From Mucilaginibacter segetis (lineage in GTDB: Bacteria; Bacteroidota; Bacteroidia; Sphingobacteriales; Sphingobacteriaceae), in NCBI RefSeq assembly GCF_016522075.1, contig NZ_JAEHFW010000003.1, positions 806,001 to 870,000 of the forward strand: DNA of 64,000 bases. The letters run 5' to 3'. Numbering within the stretch: position 1 is the first letter of the stretch; each line of letters begins with the position of its first letter. Made by a program: the position numbers and the translations under genes. Below the pieces are notes generated by a model. It was given only the letters and a program-made list of their open reading frames with translations. It did not search any database and was not told the DNA's origin. Positions 45,932 to 54,539 of the stretch are shown one piece after another.

Positions 45932-46119
45932 ACTTATTAAACTGTATTGCGATAGTATTTACTTTACAACTTAACTATTTAGATTATTTTAAATTATTAT
46001 TAATACAATTATTTCTTCCAAATTTTCCCTTTTTTCAAGATTATGTTGATCCATGCAAAGTTGTGTTAGGTCATATCCAAATATTAACGGGCCTAAATAT
46101 CGGAAAATGAACGCAAAAA
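45932..46119. other. Intergenic DNA after the orphan gene
   Basis: About 190 bases of AT-rich DNA with no gene, repeat or promoter that I can support. It separates the orphan gene from the convergent tRNA terminator. Confidence 0.4.
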
Positions 46120-46146
46120 AAGCCTGACACTTTTCGTATCAGGCTT
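46120..46146 (-). terminator. Rho-independent terminator of tRNA-Leu
   Basis: On the minus strand an 8-bp stem (AAGCCTGA / TCAGGCTT, 46146-46139 with 46127-46120) is followed by a run of T. It begins five bases beyond the tRNA 3' end, so it ends the hscB-tRNA transcript. Confidence 0.88.
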
Positions 46147-46150
46147 CCAG

Positions 46151-46234
46151 TACCCAGAGCCGGGGTCGAACCGGCACGGCCTTGCAGCCATTGGTGTTTG
46201 AGACCAACGCGTCTACCGATTCCGCCATCTGGGC
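46151..46234 (-). tRNA. tRNA-Leu (anticodon CAA)
   Basis: An 84-base tRNA with a long variable arm, as expected for leucine. The acceptor stem GCCCAGA pairs with TCTGGGT (first pair G-T), the anticodon stem TTGGT/ACCAA encloses the loop CTCAAAC with anticodon CAA at 46198-46200 (decodes UUG), and the T-loop GTTCGAC is canonical. The 3' CCA is not encoded. It begins 13 bases after the hscB stop. Confidence 0.95.
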
Positions 46235-46246
46235 ATACTATTCTTT

Positions 46247-46771
46247 TCAGAACCGGGCTGCAAATGTATTTAAACTCTCTTTAATACGCAACAGATATTT
46301 TTGCCTGTAATAAATATTTGCAATATCATTCAGGCGGCTTTCCTTAGCGGTATCGTCCAGCCCTTCATAATCCGCGGTTAGTTTGGCCAACTCTTCGTTC
46401 ATATCGCCCTCAATGGCAAGTACTTCGGTAGTGATGTCCGCAAGCTGGTCCGCGTTATCAATTTCCATCAGGCGTTCGTTAATATCCATCATCTCCATTA
46501 AAAAATCGCCGGGGAGTTGTGGTTTGGCACCTTCGTTAACCATTCCGTGGCGTTTTAAAATATATTCCAGCAACTTATTAGGGTCGGCCAGGGTTTGGTA
46601 TGCTTTGTTATTTAGGGTTGATAGTTCCAGTATTTCCTGCTGGCGCTCTTCGCTTTCCCCCGCAAAAAAATCGGGGTGATACTGCTTGCTATAAGTATAA
46701 AACTGTTTTTTCAGCGCCGCGGCCTCCGGCGAAAATGTTTCCGGGATATTATAAAATTCAAAATAATCCAT
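46247..46771 (-). CDS. hscB: Fe-S cluster co-chaperone HscB
   Basis: A 174-residue J-domain protein that delivers the IscU scaffold to HscA. The J-domain opens MDYFEFYNIPETF and has the HPD tripeptide at residues 32-34 (QYHPDFF). The C-terminal three-helix part (EDIAN-like segments rich in Glu and Leu) binds the scaffold in the family. The rest of the isc/hsc set is not in this window. A tRNA gene follows directly. Confidence 0.9.
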   Translation of the reverse strand: MDYFEFYNIPETFSPEAAALKKQFYTYSKQYHPDFFAGESEERQQEILELSTLNNKAYQTLADPNKLLEYILKRHGMVNEGAKPQLPGDFLMEMMDINERLMEIDNADQLADITTEVLAIEGDMNEELAKLTADYEGLDDTAKESRLNDIANIYYRQKYLLRIKESLNTFAARF

Positions 46772-46914
46772 CGCTCAAAATTAACATTTTGCCATAGCTT
46801 TACGTAATGCATTATGCAGGCAACATTATTATGATACAATAAAAACAATTTAATGGTAAACAAGGTTAAGGAGGTCGCACTATCATTTTGAATTTTAACG
46901 TTCAAAATTTAATA

Positions 46915-46922
46915 TATATTTG
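46915..46922 (+). promoter_or_regulatory. Candidate promoter of the polysaccharide operon
   Basis: TATATTTG fits TAnnTTTG, with TTTG at 46887-46890 as a possible -33 element at slightly long spacing. The leader to the ATG at 47049 would be about 120 bases. The rest of 46772-47048 shows nothing else. Confidence 0.45.
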
Positions 46923-47048
46923 TACGCTTTAAAAAATCTGCCGATCCATGTTTAATGCATTACCAAAATACCCGGATAATAAATTCTTTTTTCAGTTAAT
47001 GTACTCGCCATTACATTAACACAAGGCAGTTTTATCTACTTTTTATAT

Positions 47049-49529
47049 ATGAAGAATTTGAAAAACATTTTTATACTGCTAACAGCAATTTGCATGTCAG
47101 GCGTTTTTGCCCCCGCAGCAGCGCAAACAACACCACAAAATTTATCAACGGTAAACGTAAATGAGTTATCGGATGCGCAGCTAATGAAATTAATGCAGCA
47201 GGCTCAGTCTTCGGGCCTGTCTGATGAGCAGTTAGCGCAGCAATTACAGGCACGGGGTTTATCGGCCGAGCAACTGCAGCAGTTACAACAACGCATCAGC
47301 AGCTTACGTAAAAGTAACGCTACGGCTAATAATAACAATACCGACCAGAACCTTTCGGTTGCGAGGGGTTTAAATTACACACCCGACTCTACAGGTACAC
47401 CCCGCCGTAGTACGGATATAGCCAATGCGCTAATCCCTCATATTTTCGGCGCGGATCTGTTCAGGAACAGCAATGTAACTTTTGAGCCGAATTTAAAACT
47501 GGCTACCCCGGTAAATTATATTCTGGGTCCGGATGATCAGCTGAATATCAATGTTTATGGTAATTCATTGGTAAACTGGAAGCTTGATGTATCGCCCGAA
47601 GGTAACATCAATATACCGGGTGTAGGCATCTTAAATGTATCGGGCAAAACCATTGAGCAGGCAACGGCATCTATAAAAAGCAAACTGGCCGCAAATAATT
47701 ATGCGGTTGGCAGGGGGACAAGTGTACAGGTTACTTTAGGCAACATCCGCAGTATTAAAGTAATAATGGTAGGCGAGGTAGTTAAACCCGGTACATATAC
47801 GCTGCCGTCATTAGCTACGGTGTTTAACGCGCTGTATGCCGCGGGCGGGCCAAACAATAACGGTACCTTCAGGCAAATAGAGATCATCCGTAATAACCGT
47901 ATCATCAGGCGTTTGGATGTGTATGATTTTTTGGTAAAAGGCGATCAGAAGGATAATATAGGCTTGCAGGATCAGGATATCATCAGAGTGCCTACTTACC
48001 GTACCCGTGTGGAAATGGTGGGCGAAGTTAAAAATCCGGCCTTATTTGAGGTTTTACCCGGCGAAACCCTGCAGGATGTTATCCGTTTTGCAGGCGGATT
48101 TACCGATCAGGCTTATACTGCTCGTATAAAGGTATCACAGATCAGCGATCAACAACGGAGAATAACCGATGTTTTGGAGAGTGATTATAAAAATTATATA
48201 CCACTGCGTGGCGATAAATATACGGTTGAACGTATACTGGACAGGTATGAGAACAGGGTGACCATAAATGGCGCGGTTTTCAGACCCGGGGAGTATGAAC
48301 TGCAAAAGGGCTTAACCGTATCGCAGCTGATAAAGAATGCTGCCGGATTAAAAGAGGATGCATTTACCGGCAGAGGGAGCATAACCAGGCTAAAATCAGA
48401 TAACACTACGGAATTAATTTCATTTGATGTAAATGGTGTACTTAATAAAACCGCTCCGGATATTGTTTTACAGCGTGAAGATGTGGTAACTATTTCCTCG
48501 ATTTTTGACCTGAGGGACGAATATAAAGTTACCATTAAGGGCGAAGTAAGAAACGTAGGAGAATTTGCTTATGCCGAGAACATGAGTGTGGAGGATCTGA
48601 TATTAAAAGCCGGCGGGTTTACGGAAGGGGCCAGCCCCAAGAGGATAGAGGTTGCCCGCCGTATTGATGACAGCAATCCTAATTCGCGATCGAGCAGTTT
48701 AGCGGAGGTGTTTAATATAGATGTTGATGCACAGTTGAAAAAGGGACAGGCAAATTTTGTGCTGAAGCCATTTGATATTGTATCGGTATATAGTTTGCCG
48801 GGTTATGAAAAGCAAAGTACGGTTAAGATAGAAGGAGAGGTACTTTATCCCGGTTATTATACGATAAAGAAAAAGAACGAAAAAATATCCGACATTATTG
48901 AACGTGCAGGCGGTTTAACTGCTTCGGCGGATGTAGACGGAGGAACGTTAAAACGGGACAATTTTGCCATATTGGGTGTTAACAAAAATAAAATTGATAC
49001 CACCGCTATTGAGCAGGAGCGCGTTAGCAAATTAGACCGTTTGAGTAAAGTTAATTCTGATTCAACAAACGTTAGCAATTTTCAGCCAAGGAATAATTTC
49101 GTGGGGATCGATCTGAAAAAGATATTAGAAAAGCCGGGTTCTTCTATTGATCTGATAATGGAAGATAATGATGTTATCAGAATTCCGAAACAACAGCAAT
49201 TGGTAAGAGTAAATGGTGAAGTGCTCTACCCGAGCGCAGTTGTTTACAGTAAAAGTAAATCATTTAAGGATTATATACTTAACGCCGGCGGGTATTCGCC
49301 TGATGCTTTAAAACGAGGTGCTTATGTGGTATATCCGAACGGGACAGTGAAAGGTACAGGTAAATTTTTATTCTTTAATGTGCATCCGTCCGTTAAACCA
49401 GGAAGTGAGATTTTTGTAACCCGTAAACCGGATAAGAGAGGCATTTCAGCAACAGAGGTAATTGGTATAACTACTGGGTTGGCATCGTTAGGCGCAATAA
49501 TTTTGGGTATTATTAATTTGAGTAAATAA
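47049..49529 (+). CDS. SLBB/Wza-type polysaccharide export protein
   Basis: An 826-residue exported protein. After the signal peptide (to about residue 26, APAAAQ) there is a Gln-rich helical segment (about 38-95), then the polysaccharide-export domain (TPVNYILGPDDQLNINVYG, about 150-240) and several SLBB beta-grasp repeats (each marked by a VxGEVxxPG...L pattern, e.g. MVGEVVKPGTYTL, VEMVGEVKNPALFEV, VKIEGEVLYPGYYTI). One hydrophobic segment lies near the C-terminus. It should form the outer-membrane or periplasmic part of the export channel. It is the first gene of the polysaccharide operon and overlaps wzz by one base. Confidence 0.9.
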   Translation: MKNLKNIFILLTAICMSGVFAPAAAQTTPQNLSTVNVNELSDAQLMKLMQQAQSSGLSDEQLAQQLQARGLSAEQLQQLQQRISSLRKSNATANNNNTDQNLSVARGLNYTPDSTGTPRRSTDIANALIPHIFGADLFRNSNVTFEPNLKLATPVNYILGPDDQLNINVYGNSLVNWKLDVSPEGNINIPGVGILNVSGKTIEQATASIKSKLAANNYAVGRGTSVQVTLGNIRSIKVIMVGEVVKPGTYTLPSLATVFNALYAAGGPNNNGTFRQIEIIRNNRIIRRLDVYDFLVKGDQKDNIGLQDQDIIRVPTYRTRVEMVGEVKNPALFEVLPGETLQDVIRFAGGFTDQAYTARIKVSQISDQQRRITDVLESDYKNYIPLRGDKYTVERILDRYENRVTINGAVFRPGEYELQKGLTVSQLIKNAAGLKEDAFTGRGSITRLKSDNTTELISFDVNGVLNKTAPDIVLQREDVVTISSIFDLRDEYKVTIKGEVRNVGEFAYAENMSVEDLILKAGGFTEGASPKRIEVARRIDDSNPNSRSSSLAEVFNIDVDAQLKKGQANFVLKPFDIVSVYSLPGYEKQSTVKIEGEVLYPGYYTIKKKNEKISDIIERAGGLTASADVDGGTLKRDNFAILGVNKNKIDTTAIEQERVSKLDRLSKVNSDSTNVSNFQPRNNFVGIDLKKILEKPGSSIDLIMEDNDVIRIPKQQQLVRVNGEVLYPSAVVYSKSKSFKDYILNAGGYSPDALKRGAYVVYPNGTVKGTGKFLFFNVHPSVKPGSEIFVTRKPDKRGISATEVIGITTGLASLGAIILGIINLSK

Positions 49530-50611
49530 TGCAGGATATAATTATTACGGATAAAGAGCCGGTACAGGAAAGCAATATTTCTTTAAAGGATTTCATCCTG
49601 AAAATAAGATCGCTTATTGCTTATCTTAAATCAAAATGGTTAACCATATTCATTATTGCTTGTATTGGCGGTGTTTTAGGGTTGGCTTATTCTTTTATAA
49701 AAAAGCCGGTGTATGTTGCGGAAAGTACTTTTGTTTTGGAAGATGGCGTTAAGGGCGGGGGGTTAAGCCAGTATGCCGGGTTAGCATCATTAGCCGGGAT
49801 AGATATTGGTGGATCCAGCGGCGGCGGGATATTTGAAGGAGATAATATTCTGGAGTTATACAAATCGCGGTTAATGATAGAGAAAACGTTGTTAAGTGAA
49901 GTTGATCTTGATGGAAAAAGGCAGTTACTTATTAACAGATATATTGATTATAACCACCTGCGCGATAATTGGAAAGATAAACAGCTCTCATCGATTTCTT
50001 TTAATGACGATCCTGAAAAGTTTAACCGGAAACAAGACAGTATTATAACAGATCTGGTAAAAACAGTCAACAAAAGTTTATTATCAGTTACTAAACCAGA
50101 TAAAAAACTAAATATTATAAAGGTAACGGTATCATCAAAAGATGAATTATTTGCTAAAGCATTTAATACAAAATTAGTTGAAACTGTAAATAATTTTTAC
50201 ACTCAAACCAAGACCAAAAAAAGCGTACAAAATATACAGATATTGCAAAAACAGGCAGATAGCGTACGAAGCGTGTTAAATAGTTCCATAAGTGGTGTCG
50301 CTTCTGCTATTGACGCTGCTCCTAATGCTAACCCGGCCATGCTTTCGTTAAGAGTGCCTTCGCAAAAAAAGCAAATTGATGTACAGGCCAGTGGCGCCAT
50401 ATACAGCGAAATTGTAAAAAACCTCGAGATTGCAAAAATATCGTTAAGGCAGGAAACTCCGTTAATACAAGTAATTGATGAGCCTGTGCTACCATTGGCA
50501 GTAAATAAGCTGGGAAAATTAAAGGGCCTGGTTGCGGGCTTCTTTTTAGGAGGAATTTTAATTGTAATATGGTTTGTAGTTAAGCGGATATTTAACACTA
50601 TCATGTCTTGA
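49529..50611 (+). CDS. Wzz-type chain-length determinant
   Basis: A 360-residue inner-membrane protein with the Wzz topology: membrane segments at about residues 38-57 (WLTIFIIACIGGVLGLAYSF) and 335-355 (KGLVAGFFLGGILIVIWFVV), with a long periplasmic coiled part between. The KKPVYVAESTFVLED stretch is typical. No Walker A motif or tyrosine kinase domain is present, so it is Wzz alone, not a Wzc. It sets glycan chain length in Wzy-dependent assembly. Confidence 0.88.
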   Translation: MQDIIITDKEPVQESNISLKDFILKIRSLIAYLKSKWLTIFIIACIGGVLGLAYSFIKKPVYVAESTFVLEDGVKGGGLSQYAGLASLAGIDIGGSSGGGIFEGDNILELYKSRLMIEKTLLSEVDLDGKRQLLINRYIDYNHLRDNWKDKQLSSISFNDDPEKFNRKQDSIITDLVKTVNKSLLSVTKPDKKLNIIKVTVSSKDELFAKAFNTKLVETVNNFYTQTKTKKSVQNIQILQKQADSVRSVLNSSISGVASAIDAAPNANPAMLSLRVPSQKKQIDVQASGAIYSEIVKNLEIAKISLRQETPLIQVIDEPVLPLAVNKLGKLKGLVAGFFLGGILIVIWFVVKRIFNTIMS

Positions 50612-50612
50612 A

Positions 50613-50632
50613 GAACGGTTTGAAAACCGTTC
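50613..50632 (+). promoter_or_regulatory. Perfect hairpin at wzz / CDP-sugar boundary
   Basis: GAACGGTT and AACCGTTC pair perfectly around the tetraloop TGAA, two bases after the wzz stop. There is no T-run, so it is more likely an RNA-processing or stability element, or partial attenuator, than a terminator. Confidence 0.5.
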
Positions 50633-50696
50633 ATTATCATATAATAAGGCGTATCATCAAAAATGACTAATCATTTAAAATACTATTGATTAATAG

Positions 50697-51734
50697 ATGC
50701 AATATTTTACACTTAAAGTAATTAAATTAAAATTTGAAACCGTAGATACTTTAACCGTTTCGTTTAAGCAGCCTGCCTTAAAACGCATCAGTTATTTAGC
50801 AGGCCAGTATCTAACTTTAATCTTCAGGATCAACAATCGCAAATATATTAGACCATATTCTTTTTCATCAGCGCCAGGGGTTGACCAATCACTTGATATC
50901 ACCGTAAAACGAATGAATGGCGGAATAGTATCTAATCACATCATTGACCGGTTAAAAATTGGCGATTTAGTTGAAGTGATGAGTCCTATGGGCGATTTTA
51001 CTCTTGAGAAAGTTACAGATAATTCAGATATTTTTTTATGGGGGGCTGGGAGTGGTATAACTCCGTTAATGTCCATAATTAAGTATGCGTTAAATAATAA
51101 TATTGGTAAGAACATAAAACTAATTTATGGGAACCGCAACTTAGAAGATATTATTTTTAACGATCAAATAAGCGAGCTAAAAAAGCAATATCCATATAAA
51201 CTATCTGTTTGTCATTTTTTTACGCGCATTACATTAACACCGGAGAACCCTTACATTATGGAGGGCCGAATTGATCCGCATAAAATCTTAAACCTATTTA
51301 AAAATGAAACTGATATTAATAATTCATTTCACTTCATATGCGGACCAGAGGGTTTAAAACAATCTGTTAAGTCGGTGTTATTTAGCAAAGGATTAAATGA
51401 TAATCAGGTTTTTTCTGAAGATTTTATAATTACGCGCGATCCTAAAGAGTTTGAAAATATATCAACAACAAATGTATCTATAACAAACAATAGTGTGTCT
51501 TCGGTTGTTGAAGTTGCTCGCGGCAAAAATATACTTGAAGCCGGATTAGATGGTTTAATTGATCTTCCTTACTCCTGCCAAACTGGTAACTGTTTAGTTT
51601 GCAAAGCAAAACTGATTAAAGGGGATATAAAAATGATAGGTTTAAAAAAAATCCCCACAGAACTTAAAGAAAATGAATGTCTTTTATGTTGTTCATATCC
51701 ATTAAACGGTGACGTGGAATTAATTGTTGAATAG
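50697..51734 (+). CDS. ddhD: CDP-6-deoxy-L-threo-D-glycero-4-hexulose-3-dehydrase reductase (E3)
   Basis: A 345-residue reductase. The FAD domain has the RPYSFSSAPG motif, the NAD domain LWGAGSGITPLMSII and ICGPEGLKQSV. A plant-type [2Fe-2S] domain is at the C-terminus with YSCQTGNCLVCKAKL plus a later Cys (C-x4-C-x2-C ... C). This is the E3 partner of RfbH/DdhC: it feeds electrons from NADH to the E1 enzyme in 3-deoxygenation. Its place with rfbF, rfbG and rfbH supports this over other ferredoxin reductases. Confidence 0.87.
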   Translation: MQYFTLKVIKLKFETVDTLTVSFKQPALKRISYLAGQYLTLIFRINNRKYIRPYSFSSAPGVDQSLDITVKRMNGGIVSNHIIDRLKIGDLVEVMSPMGDFTLEKVTDNSDIFLWGAGSGITPLMSIIKYALNNNIGKNIKLIYGNRNLEDIIFNDQISELKKQYPYKLSVCHFFTRITLTPENPYIMEGRIDPHKILNLFKNETDINNSFHFICGPEGLKQSVKSVLFSKGLNDNQVFSEDFIITRDPKEFENISTTNVSITNNSVSSVVEVARGKNILEAGLDGLIDLPYSCQTGNCLVCKAKLIKGDIKMIGLKKIPTELKENECLLCCSYPLNGDVELIVE

Positions 51735-51755
51735 TGAAATGTTTAAAATAAGATA

Positions 51756-52529
51756 ATGAGAGTAGTAATTCTTGCTGGGGGATTAGGTACACGCCTATCC
51801 GAAGAAACAGTTTTAAAACCCAAACCAATGGTCGAAATTGGGGGTATGCCAATTTTATGGCATATTATGAAAATTTATTCAGCCAATGGGTTTAATGATT
51901 TTATCGTATGTTTAGGATATAAAGGTTACTTGATTAAAGAGTACTTTGCTAATTATTTTTTGCATAAGTCAGATGTAACTATTGATTTAACTGATAATTC
52001 TATAAAGGTACATGACAGTCAGGCTGAACCGTGGAAAATCACGTTAGTTGATACTGGTCACGAATCTATGACTGGCGGCCGAATTAAGCGTATACAATCT
52101 TATCTAAATAATGAACCTTTTATGCTGACTTATGGAGATGGAGTTGGCAATATCAATATAAAAGCTTTATTAAAATTTCATCGAGACCATGGTAAGTTCT
52201 GTACGGTTACCTCGGTACAACCTTCAGGGAGATTTGGTGCATTAAATATACTCCCGGATAATTCTGTTCATTCCTTTATGGAAAAGCCCAAAGGTGATGG
52301 AGCATGGATTAATGGAGGATACTTTGTATGTCAACCTGAAATATTTAATTATATAAAGGATGGAGATAAAACTATTTGGGAACAACAACCGATGGAACAA
52401 ATTGCTAACGATGGCCAGATGAACTCATATAAACACACAGAATTTTGGAGGCCGATGGATACGCTGAAGGACAAACACGATTTAAATGAAATGTGGGAAA
52501 AGGGTATTTCACCTTGGAAAATTTGGTAA
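51756..52529 (+). CDS. rfbF: Glucose-1-phosphate cytidylyltransferase
   Basis: A 257-residue nucleotidyltransferase making CDP-glucose from glucose 1-phosphate and CTP, first step of the CDP-dideoxyhexose pathway. The signature is VVILAGGLGTRLSEETVLKP, followed by PMVEIGGMPILWHI, YGDGVGNIN and INGGYFVCQPEIF. The cytidylyltransferase is told from RmlA by the GLGTRLSEET pattern and by the next gene being CDP-glucose dehydratase. Equivalent names are ddhA and ascA. Confidence 0.94.
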   Translation: MRVVILAGGLGTRLSEETVLKPKPMVEIGGMPILWHIMKIYSANGFNDFIVCLGYKGYLIKEYFANYFLHKSDVTIDLTDNSIKVHDSQAEPWKITLVDTGHESMTGGRIKRIQSYLNNEPFMLTYGDGVGNINIKALLKFHRDHGKFCTVTSVQPSGRFGALNILPDNSVHSFMEKPKGDGAWINGGYFVCQPEIFNYIKDGDKTIWEQQPMEQIANDGQMNSYKHTEFWRPMDTLKDKHDLNEMWEKGISPWKIW

Positions 52530-52531
52530 TT

Positions 52532-53608
52532 ATGTTTACTGATTTAAAAAATATATATCAAGGTAAGAAGGTTTTTTTAACTGGCCATACAGGTTTTAAA
52601 GGTTCATGGTTATTAAAAATATTAAACCTTACTGGTGCAATTGTAAGAGGATATTCTTTGATTCCTGAAACCGAGCCAAACCTTTATTCTTTAATAAATG
52701 GGAATGAGCTTTGTGATTCTATTATTGGTGATTTAAGAAATAGAGAGGATTTGAAAAGGGCTGTTGTCGATTTTCAACCAGACTTTATTTTCCATTTAGC
52801 GGCTCAACCCCTTGTAAGGCTGTCATATGAGATCCCTTCTGAAACATTTGAAATTAATGCAATTGGAACAGCTAACATATTAGATGCATTAAAACTTTTA
52901 AACAAACCGGTTAGTGTTGTATTAATTACTACGGATAAGGTTTACCACAATAATGAGTGGGACCATCCTTATCGTGAATCTGATCAACTGGGGGGGTATG
53001 ATCCTTACAGCGCCAGTAAAGGGTGTGCCGAAATTATCATTGATTCGTACCGTAATAGCTTTTTTAATAATAAAACTTATCACCAACATCAAAAAGCTAT
53101 TGCTGTTGGTCGTGCAGGTAACGTGATAGGTGGCGGGGATTGGGCCAAAGATCGTTTAATTCCAGACATTGTAAGAGCATTATCAAAAAATCAACGTATT
53201 GAGATTAGGAATCCCAGATCTGTGCGGCCATGGCAACACGTACTTGAACCGTTGTCAGGCTATTTAGAATTGGGAGCTAAATTAGCTACGCATCCTCTTA
53301 AATATTCACAGGCATATAATTTCGGCCCTGATTTAAACGATGCATTGGCGGTAAGTGACATGGTAAATATGGCTATTGATTGCTGGGGTGGGGGTGATTA
53401 TTATTTTAACAAAGACGTTAATCAGTTGCACGAAGCAGGTTTATTGAAGCTTGATATTAGCAAAGCTAAAGCCCAATTGAATTGGATACCGAAAATGGAT
53501 GCAAGTCAGGCAGTGAAGAATACAATTAACTGGTATAAACATTTTTATAATAATGGTGATGTAGTTGATTATACGACTATGCAAATATTAAACTTCTTTG
53601 ATGGCTAG
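52532..53608 (+). CDS. rfbG: CDP-glucose 4,6-dehydratase
   Basis: A 358-residue extended SDR that turns CDP-glucose into CDP-4-keto-6-deoxyglucose. The NAD site is VFLTGHTGFKGSWL and the active site is TTDKVYHNNEW with YSASKGCAE (Tyr-x3-Lys). GNVIGGGDWAKDRLIPDI is the CDP-glucose dehydratase hallmark. I start at the ATG at 52532, two bases after rfbF, since the longer frame runs through the end of rfbF. Equivalent names are ddhB and ascB. Confidence 0.94.
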   Translation: MFTDLKNIYQGKKVFLTGHTGFKGSWLLKILNLTGAIVRGYSLIPETEPNLYSLINGNELCDSIIGDLRNREDLKRAVVDFQPDFIFHLAAQPLVRLSYEIPSETFEINAIGTANILDALKLLNKPVSVVLITTDKVYHNNEWDHPYRESDQLGGYDPYSASKGCAEIIIDSYRNSFFNNKTYHQHQKAIAVGRAGNVIGGGDWAKDRLIPDIVRALSKNQRIEIRNPRSVRPWQHVLEPLSGYLELGAKLATHPLKYSQAYNFGPDLNDALAVSDMVNMAIDCWGGGDYYFNKDVNQLHEAGLLKLDISKAKAQLNWIPKMDASQAVKNTINWYKHFYNNGDVVDYTTMQILNFFDG

Positions 53609-54539
53609 GATATTTTTAACAGGCATAACAGGTTTTTTAGGATCTAATATTGCTCAATATTTAGTAAGTAAAGGTCATGAAGTTATTGCAACTTACAGAC
53701 CCAGTTCAAGCAGAGATTTGTGTTTAGATTTTTTTGATACTGTTACGTGGATATTGCAGGATGAGAATGACTTATGGGTGAATCATGTAGTTGATTTGCG
53801 TCCTGAAATAGTAATCCATTCTGCATGGATAGGTGTTAGTCATGGAGAGAGAAATAATTGGGATTGTCAATATAATAACGTGGAGTTTTTAACTACACTG
53901 TTGAATATTACAAAATGTGCTAATGCAACTAAGTTTATAGGTTTGGGATCACAGGCCGAATATGGAGTTTATAACGATTGTATAGATGAAAATGCGCCGC
54001 TTAACGTTAGTGAAGCTTATGGTAGCATAAAGATAATATGTTCTGAAATAGTAAAACAATTTTGTAATTATCACCATATCAATTGGTATTGGCTGAGATT
54101 GTTTTCTTTTTTTGGAAAGGGGGAATCCGATAAGTGGCTGATATCAGCCCTGATAAAGAGAATGGCTTTGGATGATCATATGGATTTAACACCGGGTGAG
54201 CAAAAATATGCATATTTATATGTAAATGATTTGGGTTTGGCCATAAATAATATAGTTGTTAAAAATGGTAAGTCTGGTATATATAATATTTCTTCAAAAA
54301 GCACTATAACAATAAAGTATTTAATTGAAAGTATAAGAGACATAGTAAAGCCGACATTTAAATTGAATTTTGGAATTTTGCCTTACCGGTCAAATCAATC
54401 CATGCACATCCAAGGAGATTCCTCTAAATTTATAAATGAATTTGGTGATTTTGAGTTATCGGATTTTAATGATTCTTTGTTGGAAACGGTTGAATATTTA
54501 AAGGGGAAATTTAACACTCAAAAAAATGAAAGCATCTGA
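53601..54539 (+). CDS. SDR family oxidoreductase in the CDP-dideoxysugar cluster
   Basis: A 312-residue extended SDR with the Rossmann start IFLTGITGFLGSNIAQYL and the catalytic YGSIK (Tyr-x3-Lys). It overlaps the end of rfbG by eight bases and the start of the thiamine enzyme by 14. By position and size it fits YerF, the reductase that finishes CDP-yersiniose by reducing the side-chain ketone, but paratose or abequose synthases are also SDRs of this type. The specific reaction is inferred. ATG at 53601 is preferred over the preceding TTG. Confidence 0.8.
   Translation: MARIFLTGITGFLGSNIAQYLVSKGHEVIATYRPSSSRDLCLDFFDTVTWILQDENDLWVNHVVDLRPEIVIHSAWIGVSHGERNNWDCQYNNVEFLTTLLNITKCANATKFIGLGSQAEYGVYNDCIDENAPLNVSEAYGSIKIICSEIVKQFCNYHHINWYWLRLFSFFGKGESDKWLISALIKRMALDDHMDLTPGEQKYAYLYVNDLGLAINNIVVKNGKSGIYNISSKSTITIKYLIESIRDIVKPTFKLNFGILPYRSNQSMHIQGDSSKFINEFGDFELSDFNDSLLETVEYLKGKFNTQKNESI

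Noticed and set aside
46081..46150. Attachment site or integrated element at the tRNA-Leu 3' end
   Set aside because: No integrase, no direct repeat of the tRNA 3' end and a normal terminator follow.
47158..47300. Gln-rich stretch of the SLBB protein as a DNA repeat array
   Set aside because: It is ordinary coding sequence for a helical Gln/Leu-rich segment; the bases do not repeat as units.
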